From Phialocephala subalpina (lineage: Eukaryota > Ascomycota > Leotiomycetes > Helotiales > Mollisiaceae): DNA of 64,000 nt. Below are positions 46,701 to 58,200 of the stretch, in pieces. The stretch covers positions 3,531,110 to 3,595,109 of the forward strand of contig FJOG01000002.1 in assembly GCA_900073065.1 (NCBI GenBank). Direction: 5' to 3'. Position 1 is the first letter of the stretch, and the number at the start of each line of letters is the position of its first letter. The notes under the pieces are model-generated. The model was not told the origin of the DNA. It worked only from the letters and a program-made list of their open reading frames with translations, and made no database searches. A program made the position numbers and the translations under genes.

Positions 46701-49700
46701 ACTGTTCTCTTCCTGGGTCCCAACAAGAGCCTTGCAGCTTCTTTCAAGAATACTGCTGGAAGTCTTGGTTTGAAAGTCTTCCACGCATCAACCACTCCTA
46801 CCACCGATCCTGAGGTTGTCTATATTAACCCTCACACCTCCGAGCGTGCCCTCCGCAACATCCTGCCAAAGAAGATCGACATGGTCTTGGACTTCTCCAC
46901 CGTTGACCAACCATCCAAGATTCTGTCTCTTCAGAACTCGGATGAGTGCATCAACACCAAGATCCACGACCTCTTCGGCAAGAACGCCACCTCCAACAAG
47001 ATTGCCGACCGCGTCAAGGATGAGCTCTTAAAGGCTCACTTCGTTGCTGCCAACTTTGTTGACCACACTGAGGCTCCTGAGGTTGTCACACTTAAGGAGC
47101 TCACCAGCTCTTCTCAGGCCCGAGCATACCCCGCCGTCTTGGACTTCACTCAAGACACTGAGGTATCTGTTCACGTTGCTCCAATCCGAACTGAGAACCT
47201 CTTCCGCGATGACAAGACTTACCTCCTTGTTGGATGCACTGGTGGTCTCGGTCAAGCTCTCTGCCGCTGGATGGTCCAGAACGGTGCCAAGCACCTCGCT
47301 CTCACCACTAGAAACCCCAAGTCCGTCAACAAAATCTGGTACAACGAGATGGTCCGCGCTGGCGCCAACGTCCAGGTGTTCGCTTGCGATGTCACTGATG
47401 GCACCTCTCTCCGCAAGACTCACGATGAGATCACCAAGATCATGCCAAAGGTCGCCGGCGTGGCTAACGCTGCAATGGTCTTGGCCGATCGTCTTTTCAA
47501 CGACATCACTTTTGAGGACTTCCAGAAGTGCTTGAAGCCAAAGGTCGATGGTACTGATCAACTTGACGAGCTCTTCGGTGAAGGCTCTGATCTCGACTTC
47601 TTTATTCTGTTCTCTTCTCTCGCCAACACTGTCGGAAACCGTGGTCAATCCAACTACCTCGCTGCAAACGGTTACATGCAAACCATCGCTGCCCAACGTC
47701 GCAACCGTGGCCTCACTGCTTCAGTAATGCATATCGGAATGGTCATCGGTATCGGTGTTGTTTCTCAAGATGCTGCTCTCGAGACCTCTCTCAAGCGACA
47801 GAAGTGGATGGCTATCTCTGAGCCTGCCTTCCTTGATATGTTCGCTGAATGTATCTTGGTCGGTCGTCCTAACTCTGGCCACTCGAATGATATCATCACC
47901 GGTCTTCCACGCAACAGCACTCTCAATGCTGATGATAACCCATGGTACGCCGCCAACCACAGATTCTCTCACTACGTCCTCAAGAAGGAGGAGGGTGAAG
48001 ATTCTTCCGCTGGTGGCGCTTCCCTTCCCATCAAGCAACGTTTGATGGCTGCTACCTCTGTCGAGCAGAAATCCGAGATCATCCGTGGCGACTTCCTCCT
48101 CAAGATGAGCCGTATCCTGCAGGCTGCCGTTGAGAACATTGACATCTCTCAGCCTCTCCTTGCCCTTGGTGTCGACTCCTTGATGGCTATGGAAATCAGA
48201 TCCTGGTTCTTGGGCCAGATCGATGTTGACATGCCAGTCCTCAAGGTTCTTGGTGGTGGAAGCGTCTCCACTCTCTGCTCTGATGCTGCAGCTCTGGTCA
48301 AGATCTCCGCTGAGCCCGAGAAGGTCGAGCAGGAGTCTATCCCATCTGAGGCTTCCATGTCTTCAGCTCCTTCCCGATCAATGACTCCCGATCTCCTTGC
48401 CACACCTCCATCCACCCCTGGCATGCTCTCGGAGGAATTCCAATGGGTCTCTCGTGAGGGATCCGACTCTGGCGAGTACGATGGCATTGAGCTCATCCCT
48501 GGCATGGAGCGAGTTGGACGCATGTCCTTCTCCCAAGAACGTCTCTGGTTCTTGCAATCCTTCCTCACGAACCCCGCCACCTACAATATCACCCTTGCCT
48601 ACCGCATCAAGGGTCCCTTCCGCGTCGCCGACTTCGACCAAGCTTTCTACGAGCTCATTGACCGACACGAGACTCTCCGTACTGCTTTCTTCACCGATAA
48701 GACTAACTACCTTGGATACCTGGGCGCGGTTGAGCACACTCCTTTCGTTATGGAGCAGAAAGCATATACTGGCGAGGACCAGATTAAGGAGGAGTTCAAG
48801 CGCACTAACGAGCACCACTATGATCTGGAGAATGCTGAGTCTATGAAGGCTACCCTCCTGATCGAGAATGCCGAATCGTATGTCCTTATCATGGGCTTTC
48901 ATCATATTGCCGTCGACGCTACTTCTTCTTCCATCTTGGTTCGCGACATTGCTGCCATCTACAGTGGTCAGCAACTCGCACCCCTCAAGCACCAATACAT
49001 CGACTACGCCAATAAACAACGCATGCTAGTCGAGCAAGCCTTGAACACCGACGTCGACTACTGGAAGGCTGAGTTCCCAGATATCCCAGAGACTCTGCCC
49101 CTATTCGACTTTGGAACTGTCAAGTCAAGGAAGCCATTGACTGAGTACAACCTCCGCATCCAAGAGACTCGCCTCGACACCGGCTTCTCTTCCAACCTCA
49201 AGGCTGCTGCTCAGAAGCTCCAAGTCACTCCTTTCCACGTACACTTGGCCACTCTTCAAGTTATGCTCCACAGACTCCTCAACATTGACGACATCTGCAT
49301 TGGTATCACTGATGCCAACAAGAACGACCCAGACCACGTCGACACTCTCGGTTTCTTCGTCAACTTGCTTCCTCTCCGCTTCAAGGTTGAGGGTGCTCGC
49401 TCCTTCGCTAAGCTCGCCAAACAGGCCAAGGACAAGACCCTCTCTGCCTTGGAGCACTCTCAGACTCCTTACAACGTCCTTCTCGACAAGTTAGAGGTGC
49501 CAAGATCCACCACTTCTAATCCTCTCTTCCAGGTCCTCATGAACTACAAAATGGGCTCCCTCCGAGATGTTCCTATTGGAGAGTGCACTGGTGAGGTCAT
49601 TGACTTCGCTGATGCCAGCAACCCATACGACCTGCAATTCGATGTTGAGCAATCTGTTGATGGTACCACCTTGGTCACTGTCTCCACTCAATCTTACCTC

Positions 49701-52700
49701 TACTCTGAGGAGGACCTCTCCACTGTCCTCAATACCTACACTCACCTCCTCAAGACTCTCTCATCGAAGCCATCTCTCCCCATCAAGGACCAGAACCTCT
49801 TCACCACCAAGGCTTCTCACACTGCACTCCAGATCGGAACTGGTCCCAGAATCGACATCGACCAGAACATCACCATCAACAAGATGTTCGACTGGGCTGT
49901 CAAGGCTCGCGGCGACACTGTCGCAGTCGTTGATAACTATGGTGGCTCCCTCAGCTGGAATGATATGGCCGGATGGGTCAGCACCATCGCTACTCACCTC
50001 CTGACTCTGGATGTCAAGCCTCAATCGTTCATCGGTGTCAACTGTGAGCCCTCAGTCATGTCTGTTTGCTACTGGCTCGCAATCCTCCGAATCGGCGCCA
50101 TCTATGTTCCACTGGATGTTTCTAACCCTATGGGACGTCTTGAGCTAATCGTCGAGGACTGCAGCCCAGCTGCCATCATCTGTGACGAGATCACCATCGG
50201 TGCTGCTCAGAAGGCATTTGGTGTTGCTGACCGACACATATTCAAGCTCTCAGACATTGCCCACATCCGAACTCACTTCGCTGAGGACATGTCTAAGCCC
50301 CTCGACACTGCCTGTGTCATCTACACCTCAGGAACCACTGGTAAGCCCAAGGGTACGATGCTCACCAACTCCAACTTCGTCAACCACATCTATGGTGTCA
50401 ACAAGGCCTGGGACATTGGTCTTGGCAAGGAAGTCATCTTGCAGCCAACAAATTTGGGTTTCGATCTTTCTCTTGCTCAGATGATGCAATTCATTGCTTC
50501 TCAGGGCAAGATGGTTGTTGCCTCCGTCCAAACCAGAACCGATCCTGCCGAACTCGTCAAGCTCATGGTTGAGTACCAAGTCACCTACACCATCGTCACT
50601 CCTTCCGTTTACTCTCTCATCCTCCGCCAATCACCTGCTCTCATCTCTCAACTCACCGAATGGCGCTCCGCATTCTCTTGCGGTGAGCCATTGACCAGCT
50701 CCATCGTCAAGGAGTTCCAGAAGGCCGCTCTCCCCAAGTTGAGACTCATCAACTCGTGCGGTCCTACCGAAATTACCATTATCAACTCCGCCTGGGAAAT
50801 CCCTCTCAGCGACCCAACTGCCAGCGAGCAGAACATGATCGTCGGTCGCTCTCTCCCCAACTACTCTACCTACATCCTCGACGACAACCTCAACCCTGTT
50901 CCAGTCGGCTTCCCTGGTGAGATGGTATGCGGTGGTGCAAGCATCTCGCAATGCTATCTCCACCAGAAGGAGTTGTCTGCCGCCAAGTGGGTCGCTGATC
51001 CATTCGCATCCAACGATGACCTCGCCAAGGGATGGAACAGAATGTACCGCACCGGTGACAGAGCCAAGATGCTTCCAGACGGACGCTTCGTCTTCTTGGG
51101 ACGTATCAACGGCGACAACCAAGTCAAGCTTCGCGGTGTCCGTATCGAACTTGACGAAGTCAAGAACACCATCGTCCGCGAATCTAAGGGTGCCATCACT
51201 GAGGCTGCTGTCTGCCTCCGTGGTGAGGGTGAGCAAGCATTCATGGTCGCTTTCGCTGTCTTCACCAAGGAGATTGCCGACCACCGCAAATTCCTCACTG
51301 GCCTGCCCATGCCATCTGCCTACATTCCAAGCATGCTTGTTGCTGTGCCTGCTCTGCCACGAACACCCAACGGCAAGATTGATAATCGAGCATTGGCCAC
51401 TCTTGAGCTTCCTGCATTCCAAGAAGAGCAAGACGATTCGCCAATCGAGCTCAACCACGTCGAGGCCGAACTCAAGAACATCTGGTCCAAGTGCTTGCCA
51501 CCTGGATCCAATGTCAAGGGTATCCGCAAGACATCCGACTTCTTCGTCCTTGGTGGTAACTCCATGCTTCTGGTCAACGTCCAAGCCATGATCCGAGAGA
51601 ACCTCAAGGCCAACATCGCTCTCTACACTCTCTTCCAGTCATCCAGCCTCGAGGCCATGGCTTCTCAAGTCGAAGCTCTTACCACTGTGGATGCTCCTAC
51701 TACTGCCATTGATTGGAACGCGGAGACCGCACTTGACCAATCCCTCTTCGAACCATCTGAACTTTCCCTCGGCCTCCGACCTGTCTCAAGATCATATGTC
51801 GAGGTCGTCCTCTCTGGTGCCACCGGTTTCCTCGGTACCCAGATCCTCCGCGAGCTCGTAGCTGATGAGCGCGTCGGCAAGATCCACTGTGTCGCCATCC
51901 GTCTCCCAGATGGTAAAGCCTCACGTCAACTCCCGGTCGAATCCTCCAAGATCGTCAAGTACTACGGTGATCTGACCTCCGAACGCCTCGGCCTCACCGA
52001 ACAACAATTCAACGAGCTCTCCAAGAAGGCAGACCGCATCATCCACAACGGCTGCGACGTCTCTTTCCTCAAGTCCTACAAGTCACTCCAAGCCTCCAAC
52101 GTCGGCTCCACCAAGGAACTTGTCCGCATGGCCATGGTCCGAAAGACACCTTTCCACTTCGTCTCCACAGCCGGTGTCGCCTCATTCGTTCCAGAAACCG
52201 ACCTCGGCGAGCGATTCATCCCAGAATTCAGCCCACCAACTGATGGCTCGATGGGCTACGCCGCCTCCAAATGGGCAGGAGAGAAATACCTCGAAGCCTG
52301 CTCGGAACAACTCGGTCTCCCAGTCTTCGTCCACCGTCCATCCAACATCTTGGGCGAAGGTGCTGGAACCGTCAACATGACCGCCAACATCATGGAGTAC
52401 TCTATGCGCATCGGAGCCGTGCCCCACACCCCAGGCATTGACGGCTACATCCAATTCGTCGAGGTCGAGGAGGTCGGATACATGATCTGCAACTCACTCT
52501 TCGCACGATCGCAAGGCGCTGTGGTTAAGAACCACTGCGGTGATGATAACGTCCGCCTAAGGGATCTGGGTATCTTCTTGGAGAACAAGTATGGCAATAA
52601 GCTTGCTATGATTGAGCTTGATCAATGGATCGAGGAAGTCAGCAAGGCGGGATTGAATGCGGGTCTTGCTTCTCTCATCCGGGAGGTGTTGAGAAATGAG

Positions 52701-52745
52701 GGTGGAACGGCCAGCTTGAAGACACTGAGCAGGAAGCGATTCTAA
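40759..52745 (+). CDS. Hybrid PKS-NRPS megasynthase with terminal reductase
   Basis: Exons 40759-42475 and 42538-52745 are joined by a 62-bp GT-AG intron. The junction restores GQGAQW, the start of the AT, and gives 3,974 residues. Domains: KS (Cys193, His332, His374); AT (GHSSGE, Ser664); DH (His993, Asp1174); C-methyltransferase (LEVGAGSGA, about 1441). A degenerate enoyl reductase region (about 1780-2130) lacks the NADPH-binding glycines. Then KR (GGLG; Ser2266, Tyr2279), ACP (Ser2453) and condensation (His2694-His2695, Asp2699). Adenylation (YTSGTTGKPKG about 3167, GFDLSLAQ, GEMVCGG, YRTGD), thiolation (LGGNS, Ser3581) and an SDR-type reductase (GATGFLG about 3666; Tyr3813, Lys3817) complete the protein. 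It should build a reduced, methylated polyketide, couple it to one amino acid and release it by reduction. Family relatives include cytochalasan- and ACE1-type synthases and rely on a separate enoyl reductase. Substrates cannot be read reliably. Confidence 0.96.
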
Positions 52746-53419
52746 ATGGTACCCATCAAGGGTCCTTTCCTTTGTTCATAATGATGCATTAATGGTTGGA
52801 GTTTTCTAGCGCGGGGCAGCATGTCATGGATTTTCAAAAGATATTTCCTATTGTTTATTTTTCTTATGATTGGACGGAATACTGTGGTGGAGGAAAACAT
52901 ATTTACATATTTCCTATTTTGCTTTTACTTGGTCATGTATTTGGAATTGGATTGTTAGGGGGAGCGCCATGCTCGAGACCGAACTGATGGAGTCGGGACC
53001 GGAGGGGAGGATCGAGCTTGGTGCGAACCCGATGGAGTATATGAGCTTATAGATTGCTTGGTTTTACATAATGCTTGGGTTTATATCTCATATATACAGA
53101 TACAAAAAAAAACTTTAAAACTATTCTTTTCCCTTGGGTTTTGGTGATTGCGAAGTCTTGGCAAGTGCCTTGGATCCATCGAACTGTTTCGATTTTGCTT
53201 TGGATTTGCCTGGCTTTCATCTTTGGTAGGTGCCTTGACTCATACACACGTTTGATTTATCCACACTCGTTCTTTCATTTGGTCCTTTCAGCGTCTGGTG
53301 TCCTTCAATGTGCGCGCTTGTTGCTGCCCTTCCTCTTTCCGCTCCTTTTGATTTTAACCCCCAGCACATCTAAACGTCTGCCCATCTTGTCTTCCCGCAT
53401 CCGGCACAAACTATATTCT
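52746..53419. other. PKS-NRPS 3' flank
   Basis: AT-rich, T-run-containing DNA expected of a 3' untranslated region and terminator zone. One + strand open frame beginning about 53075 is hydrophobic but runs into and over the reverse-strand copy D, has no supporting motif and is not called. Confidence 0.4.
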
Positions 53420-54075
53420 TCATTCATCCAGACATCTCGTTTCTGGCAAGAACAACTCTATCTGGTACCTTCGCTTGCCCACAAATGGTATATTACCAAT
53501 AGGTATATTAGTAGTCATAACCACGTTACACCCAGACGGTGTGTAGTACAGAATGGGTACATCATCCTTGATGCTCTTCAAGTATCCTTCTGTAAAATTT
53601 CCCGTGACGTACAACGAAGCAATAGTACTCTCATGACTTGTGCTTAGTAGCAAGGGTTTAGGTGCTATATTTGCGCTTATTCGGACACTCTCAAAGCAGT
53701 TCTTCCAATTTCGTATTCGGCGTCCGATATGCTTCCTTTCCGGTATCCTTGATTTTCGCATATTCCATTCCGCGATCGCAGCATCGAAGTCATCTAGAGC
53801 CCAGGCCTTGACTTTGGAAGAGGCATCGTGCATGAGGATCGCTAGCTTGTTGAGAAAAATGTTGAAAGCTTTCCAGTACGGGCTGTCGATTTCCATGGTT
53901 TTATTCTGTTCCTAGAGGGGAAGGAGTATTGTGCCGTGCTTTTCAGTGAAGTCGAGGTGGGGTTGCCTGTCTGACATTCCGACTTCTGGGCAATCGAAGG
54001 GGCACGTTTCAAGGAAAGTTTCGATTGTTGTAAGATAACTTTGGCATATCAGTGCTTGGTTTGTCCTTGCTGAGG
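53420..54075 (-). pseudogene. Unnamed tandem family, copy D (inverted, nonsense-mutated)
   Basis: The fourth family member lies on the other side of the PKS-NRPS and on the opposite strand. Reading leftward, the frame gives YLTTIETFLETCPFD, HGTILLPL, then TAG (53914-53912), then EQNKTMEIDSPYWKAFNIF and NCFESVRISANIA. VTGNFTEG, YTPSGCN and KRRYQIELFLPE complete it, matching copies A-C block by block. The stop falls exactly where the other copies have the Trp of LW[EQ]Q, so TGG has become TAG. The frame remains open on both sides, so the lesion is probably young. An ATG at 53896 could restart a shortened protein of 158 residues. The 5' end beyond about 54060 is not conserved enough to place a start. 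Confidence 0.75.
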
Positions 54076-55253
54076 TTGTTCGGATTGTCGCGCGTCCTCG
54101 GAGGCATCAATTCTGTGTAGTGCAGATTGAGCGCAAGACAATAGGTGAGAAACGAACGAGCCGTATGGCGGATATTGGATTCGAAATATCCGAATTATGG
54201 AACGTATACTTCCCAGCGCGAGGAAGAAGTGGAAGATGTGAAGTTGTGGGTCAGGTTCCAGGTTGCCTTGACGATTGACGGCGTTTTGCCTCAGGCAAGA
54301 TAAGCTTTTGGGTGGAACAAAGTCGCTTCGCGGCCAATCAGCTGCCGGAGAATAGAAAATGGCCCAGTTTCATTTAAGCATACTGTTTAGGCGCGCGGGA
54401 GGTTAAATGCGAGTTAAGTAGACTCGAGAGGCGTTTTTTAGTAAAAAAGGACTCTAAGCTAATTAAGATGCTCGAAAATGTCCTTTTACTAAAAAAACGA
54501 CCCCGTTTGCACGAGACGGACCCATTCAGCGAGTAGCAATACAGCAAAGCTATCACATTGCTTAAAACGCTATTGGTCCAAGCGAAATTAATCAGCCCAC
54601 CAAGCCCGGTCAGAGCCTGTGCTTCCTTACAAAAAAGGGTGCCATTTTAATCGCATTTATGTGAAAGACGCGAAAATCGCTTAAACTTCGTGCAGGTGGC
54701 TGTAAGATTACATGTACCGCATCTGTGACGGACCGGAACAACGTGTGATAGTAGAACTGGCCCATTACTTAGAATACTAAGGTGAAGAGCTCTTCTGAGC
54801 TCTTCGCGATGCTTATACAGGATTCTGCCGGGCGGTGAGAGTGCACGTAATAGGTCTGAAACAGACAGGACTGTCACAGGCTCGCTTACAAAGTCCCACG
54901 GCTCTCAGTAGGAGAAATAAGTGGCCGATTTTGGAACAGTGCGCCAATGCGATAGATCCGAGTTCCTACTAACAACAAACTGATAAGTTGCTCAAGATTT
55001 CTTGATGCAAAGGCTCGGCTGCTTCTCGAGAAGTATAAAAGAAAATTTCACGAATTTAGGACTATGGGCGAGGGAGTGGTGTAGAATTGAGCAAAGGAGA
55101 TTTTGGTGTTCTCGCGTGCCAAAATCGGCAACTTTTTTCTCCGACTGAGAGCACGGTTCCTCGAAAGTTTTTAATGACTATGTGCTAACCTCCCAAACTC
55201 TCACAAGATCCAACTCGTGCATGGACTAGTAAGGCATCATTATCTTCGTTCCC
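54076..55253. other. Intergenic region with an inverted repeat
   Basis: No gene is recognised in 1.2 kb. The only structure I can support is the hairpin-forming inverted repeat at 54432-54499. The right part is the upstream region of the patatin-NB-ARC gene. Confidence 0.45.
54432..54499. repeat. Inverted repeat (~20-bp arms, 27-base loop)
   Basis: Left arm 54432-54452 (CGTTTTTTAGTAAAAAAGGA plus C) and right arm 54480-54499 (GTCCTTTTACTAAAAAAACG) are near-perfect reverse complements, differing only in A/T run lengths. It could be a small foldback or MITE remnant, or a simple hairpin. No terminal target-site duplication is evident to me. Confidence 0.75.
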
Positions 55254-58200
55254 ATGGCATCCCACGCGACCCAGCAAGGCAGACCGCCTCGGATTTTGGC
55301 TCTTGGTAAGCTCCTTATGTAGCCTTCTTTGGTCGATGATGTGTAGCATCTAATTATAAACCGCTCGTGGCACGCAGATGGTGGAGGCACTCGCGGACTC
55401 TCAACTCTGTACACTCTTCAGTTCATCATGCAAGGCTTGGAGGATGCGGAAGAGCCGTCTACGTCGCGTCCCTTGCGCCCTTGCGATTACTTCGACCTAA
55501 TCGCCGGGACGTCGAGCGGAGGGTGAGCTGCTCCCTAAACCCACACCGGATGACTTGGTATCTGACATTTCTGCAAAAACAGACTTATTGCGATCATGCT
55601 TGGAGTTTTCCGATTGACTATTCCGCAGTGCATAGAAGAATGGGAGAAGCTTGCCCTGAACATCTTCCCTAAAAAGACGAACATGGTACGCCGGTTGGCT
55701 ATTTCATCTGCGGGAAGCTTCCCGTACAGTGAAAGGGCCCTAGAAATTGCCATCAATGGGCTTGTCGAGAAGTATATCGGAGAACGCGCGGGTCCAGGAA
55801 AAGACCCTCTTTTGGCCTTTGAAGCGGTGGCTGACAGGAAATCACCCCCACTGCAAAGTGTACGTGAAGCCGGATACGTATTCCAAGATCCATACATATG
55901 TAAGCGCTTATTTGGTGCTACTACTAACAATTATTCGTGCCTAGATTTGTGGTTACTACTAGTCAGGAGCTTGGCTCTCCTACGTTATTACGGAACTACT
56001 CAGCGTCATGGAGCATGGCGCCAGAAGCGACGGTTTGCCAGGCTGCTAGAGCGACATCCGCGGCGCCAACGTTCTTGCCACCCGTCTATATTAATGGCAT
56101 TGGCTATGTCGACGGAGCTCTGTCATACAACAATCCCATCTTCAAGGCGAGAGAAGAGGCCCAACACCTGTGGCCCGGGCAAAAGATGGCGTGTATTATC
56201 AGCATCGGGACTGGTCTGACTATTCCCAAGGATGCTGGACAATCCCCATCAAGCCTGGTCAAGTTTGCGGTAGACAAGATGACAAGGAGTGATGAGACTG
56301 CCCGGGCATTTGAGACGGAGATCCAACAGAGCAACGGCGGGTATGAGCAGAAGATCTACTACAGATTCAACGTTCCCAAGGGGCTTGAGGGGGTAGAAAT
56401 CGATGAGATATCGAAAGCCCCGAGAGTCCTCGCCGCAACAATGAACTATCTCAACGAGAATTGGGCTAAACGAGACGCCTGTGTGGCAGGACTGTTGGGA
56501 AGACTGGGTAGGTAGATGTTTGGCTCTTGCCGGTAAGGCTATCCAATACACGTCCTCTCATCGACGACGGCGGCATTGCTCTCCTTTTCCGCCTATGTCG
56601 GTTGCGTGAGTATGGGCTAAGCCATCTGTAGGGCTGGAGGGGAAAAAGTTCCAGACAAATCGTCACTGGGACGTTCGTCAGATGGACAACCAGCAATTTA
56701 CGGGCCGCCACGAGCTTCTGGACGCTATCAGGAGACATTTTAAAGAAAAACAAACGCGACTAGTCCTTTGGGGCATGGCGGGCGTTGGAAAGACAGAGTT
56801 GGCGCGAAAGTACGCATACTTGACGCGCCAGCATTATCCAGCCACATACTGGATGTCTGCCGAGCTCCAAAGTTCTCTTGAGAGCGGGTTGCGAAAGCTG
56901 CTAAGGCCAATGGCAGGTGAGAAGTCGCTCATTATCATAGATGGCATTGACACTGCCGACGACGGAGTTATCAACTGCCTGCACCAGGGACTTCCTTGCA
57001 GCGATGACTTCGATATTCTTCTGACGACAAGATCGGACTCATCGTCGACGTTGATGTCGGAGTCCCTGGAGGTTGACTGCCTGGAAGCGACCGAGGCAGT
57101 TGATTTGCTCAAGCGCCTCACTCCGAGCCGATCCCTATGCACGAATGAAGACGAGATTGCCAAGCAAATATCAAGTCATCTTGGAAATTTCCCTCTTGCC
57201 ATTTCCCAGTGCGCCGGCTATACCAACAGGACGAGAACAAGCTTTCGAGACTATCCAGAAGACCCTGAAGAGTTCTTGTCTCGGACTCTTGGAGACTCAC
57301 TCTTTGTGCAGAGGTTAAATAGTAATAAGAAGCAGATTCTCTCTACTTTTGAGGTAATATGGGATCACCTCGGTCGAGATGATACTGCATCTAGAGATCT
57401 CATGTGCCTTTTCAGCATGTTTACGAGAGAGATCAACATTGATATGATCGTCGCCGGGCTGATCGAACACAACAAATGGTGCCCATACGGAGATTACAAG
57501 ATGGCTAGGCCCTACTATGTTCTGCCGTTTCTCGAACCTATCACAGCAGCGCCTCATCTTCTAGACGAGATGATAGGTATCTTATGCGATCTGAACATGG
57601 CTAAAAGGAGTGGAAACTCAATCACTATCCATGCCGTAAGATGGCCATTCCCATGCTGCCGTTTTAATGATTGAAAAAGCTACTAACTGCCTCCCTAGGT
57701 AGTACATTGGTATGTAGGGTGGAAACTTGCGCAGGAGAAAGAGAAATCCTGTCAATTCAGGCTGCAAGCCATGGCCATTTTACAACATGCTCAGGGCCTC
57801 GGTGAAACAGGGGGGAAAGTCCACCTGTCATCCGAGCTGTTCGACTCCAGTGTTTGGAGACAAGCCTGTCGTTTACTATTGAGTGACCGCGCAGGGCTTT
57901 CCGGCTTCAAGAGCCAGGCAACCGTGCATCCGGATCTATTTCGAGAATTCACACGACTGCTCCTCTACATACCCAGTCTTTTCATGGGGATCGAAAGCCG
58001 TCTGGTGGGAGGTATTGACTGGCTCGCAAGCCGGCTGGATTTTGTCACGCGTGGTACCCTTCTTAATCGTTACTCGAACCCGACGGTGATAGGTCTCGAG
58101 ACGGAGGCAGCAGAGAGTGAGATGATATGGGGCCACTCAAAGCGCAAGATTCGAGGCCTTGTTGAAACCTTGATTACCGAGTGTGATGATCCAAGTCTAT

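Noticed and set aside
47028..47696. 222-codon - strand frame opposite the KR domain
   Set aside because: Same reason: antisense to an intact KR with catalytic residues on the + strand.
50631..51584. 317-codon - strand frame opposite the adenylation domain
   Set aside because: Antisense shadow of codon-biased megasynthase sequence; no domain motifs and no independent promoter region.
38486..52745. Firm assignment as a cytochalasan cluster
   Set aside because: Domain order, hydrolase partner and reductase fit, but no trans-ER, Diels-Alderase or tailoring set is present, and substrate specificity cannot be read by eye.
53075..53647. 190-codon + strand frame with hydrophobic start
   Set aside because: Overlaps the reverse-strand family copy D, whose conserved residues explain the sequence.
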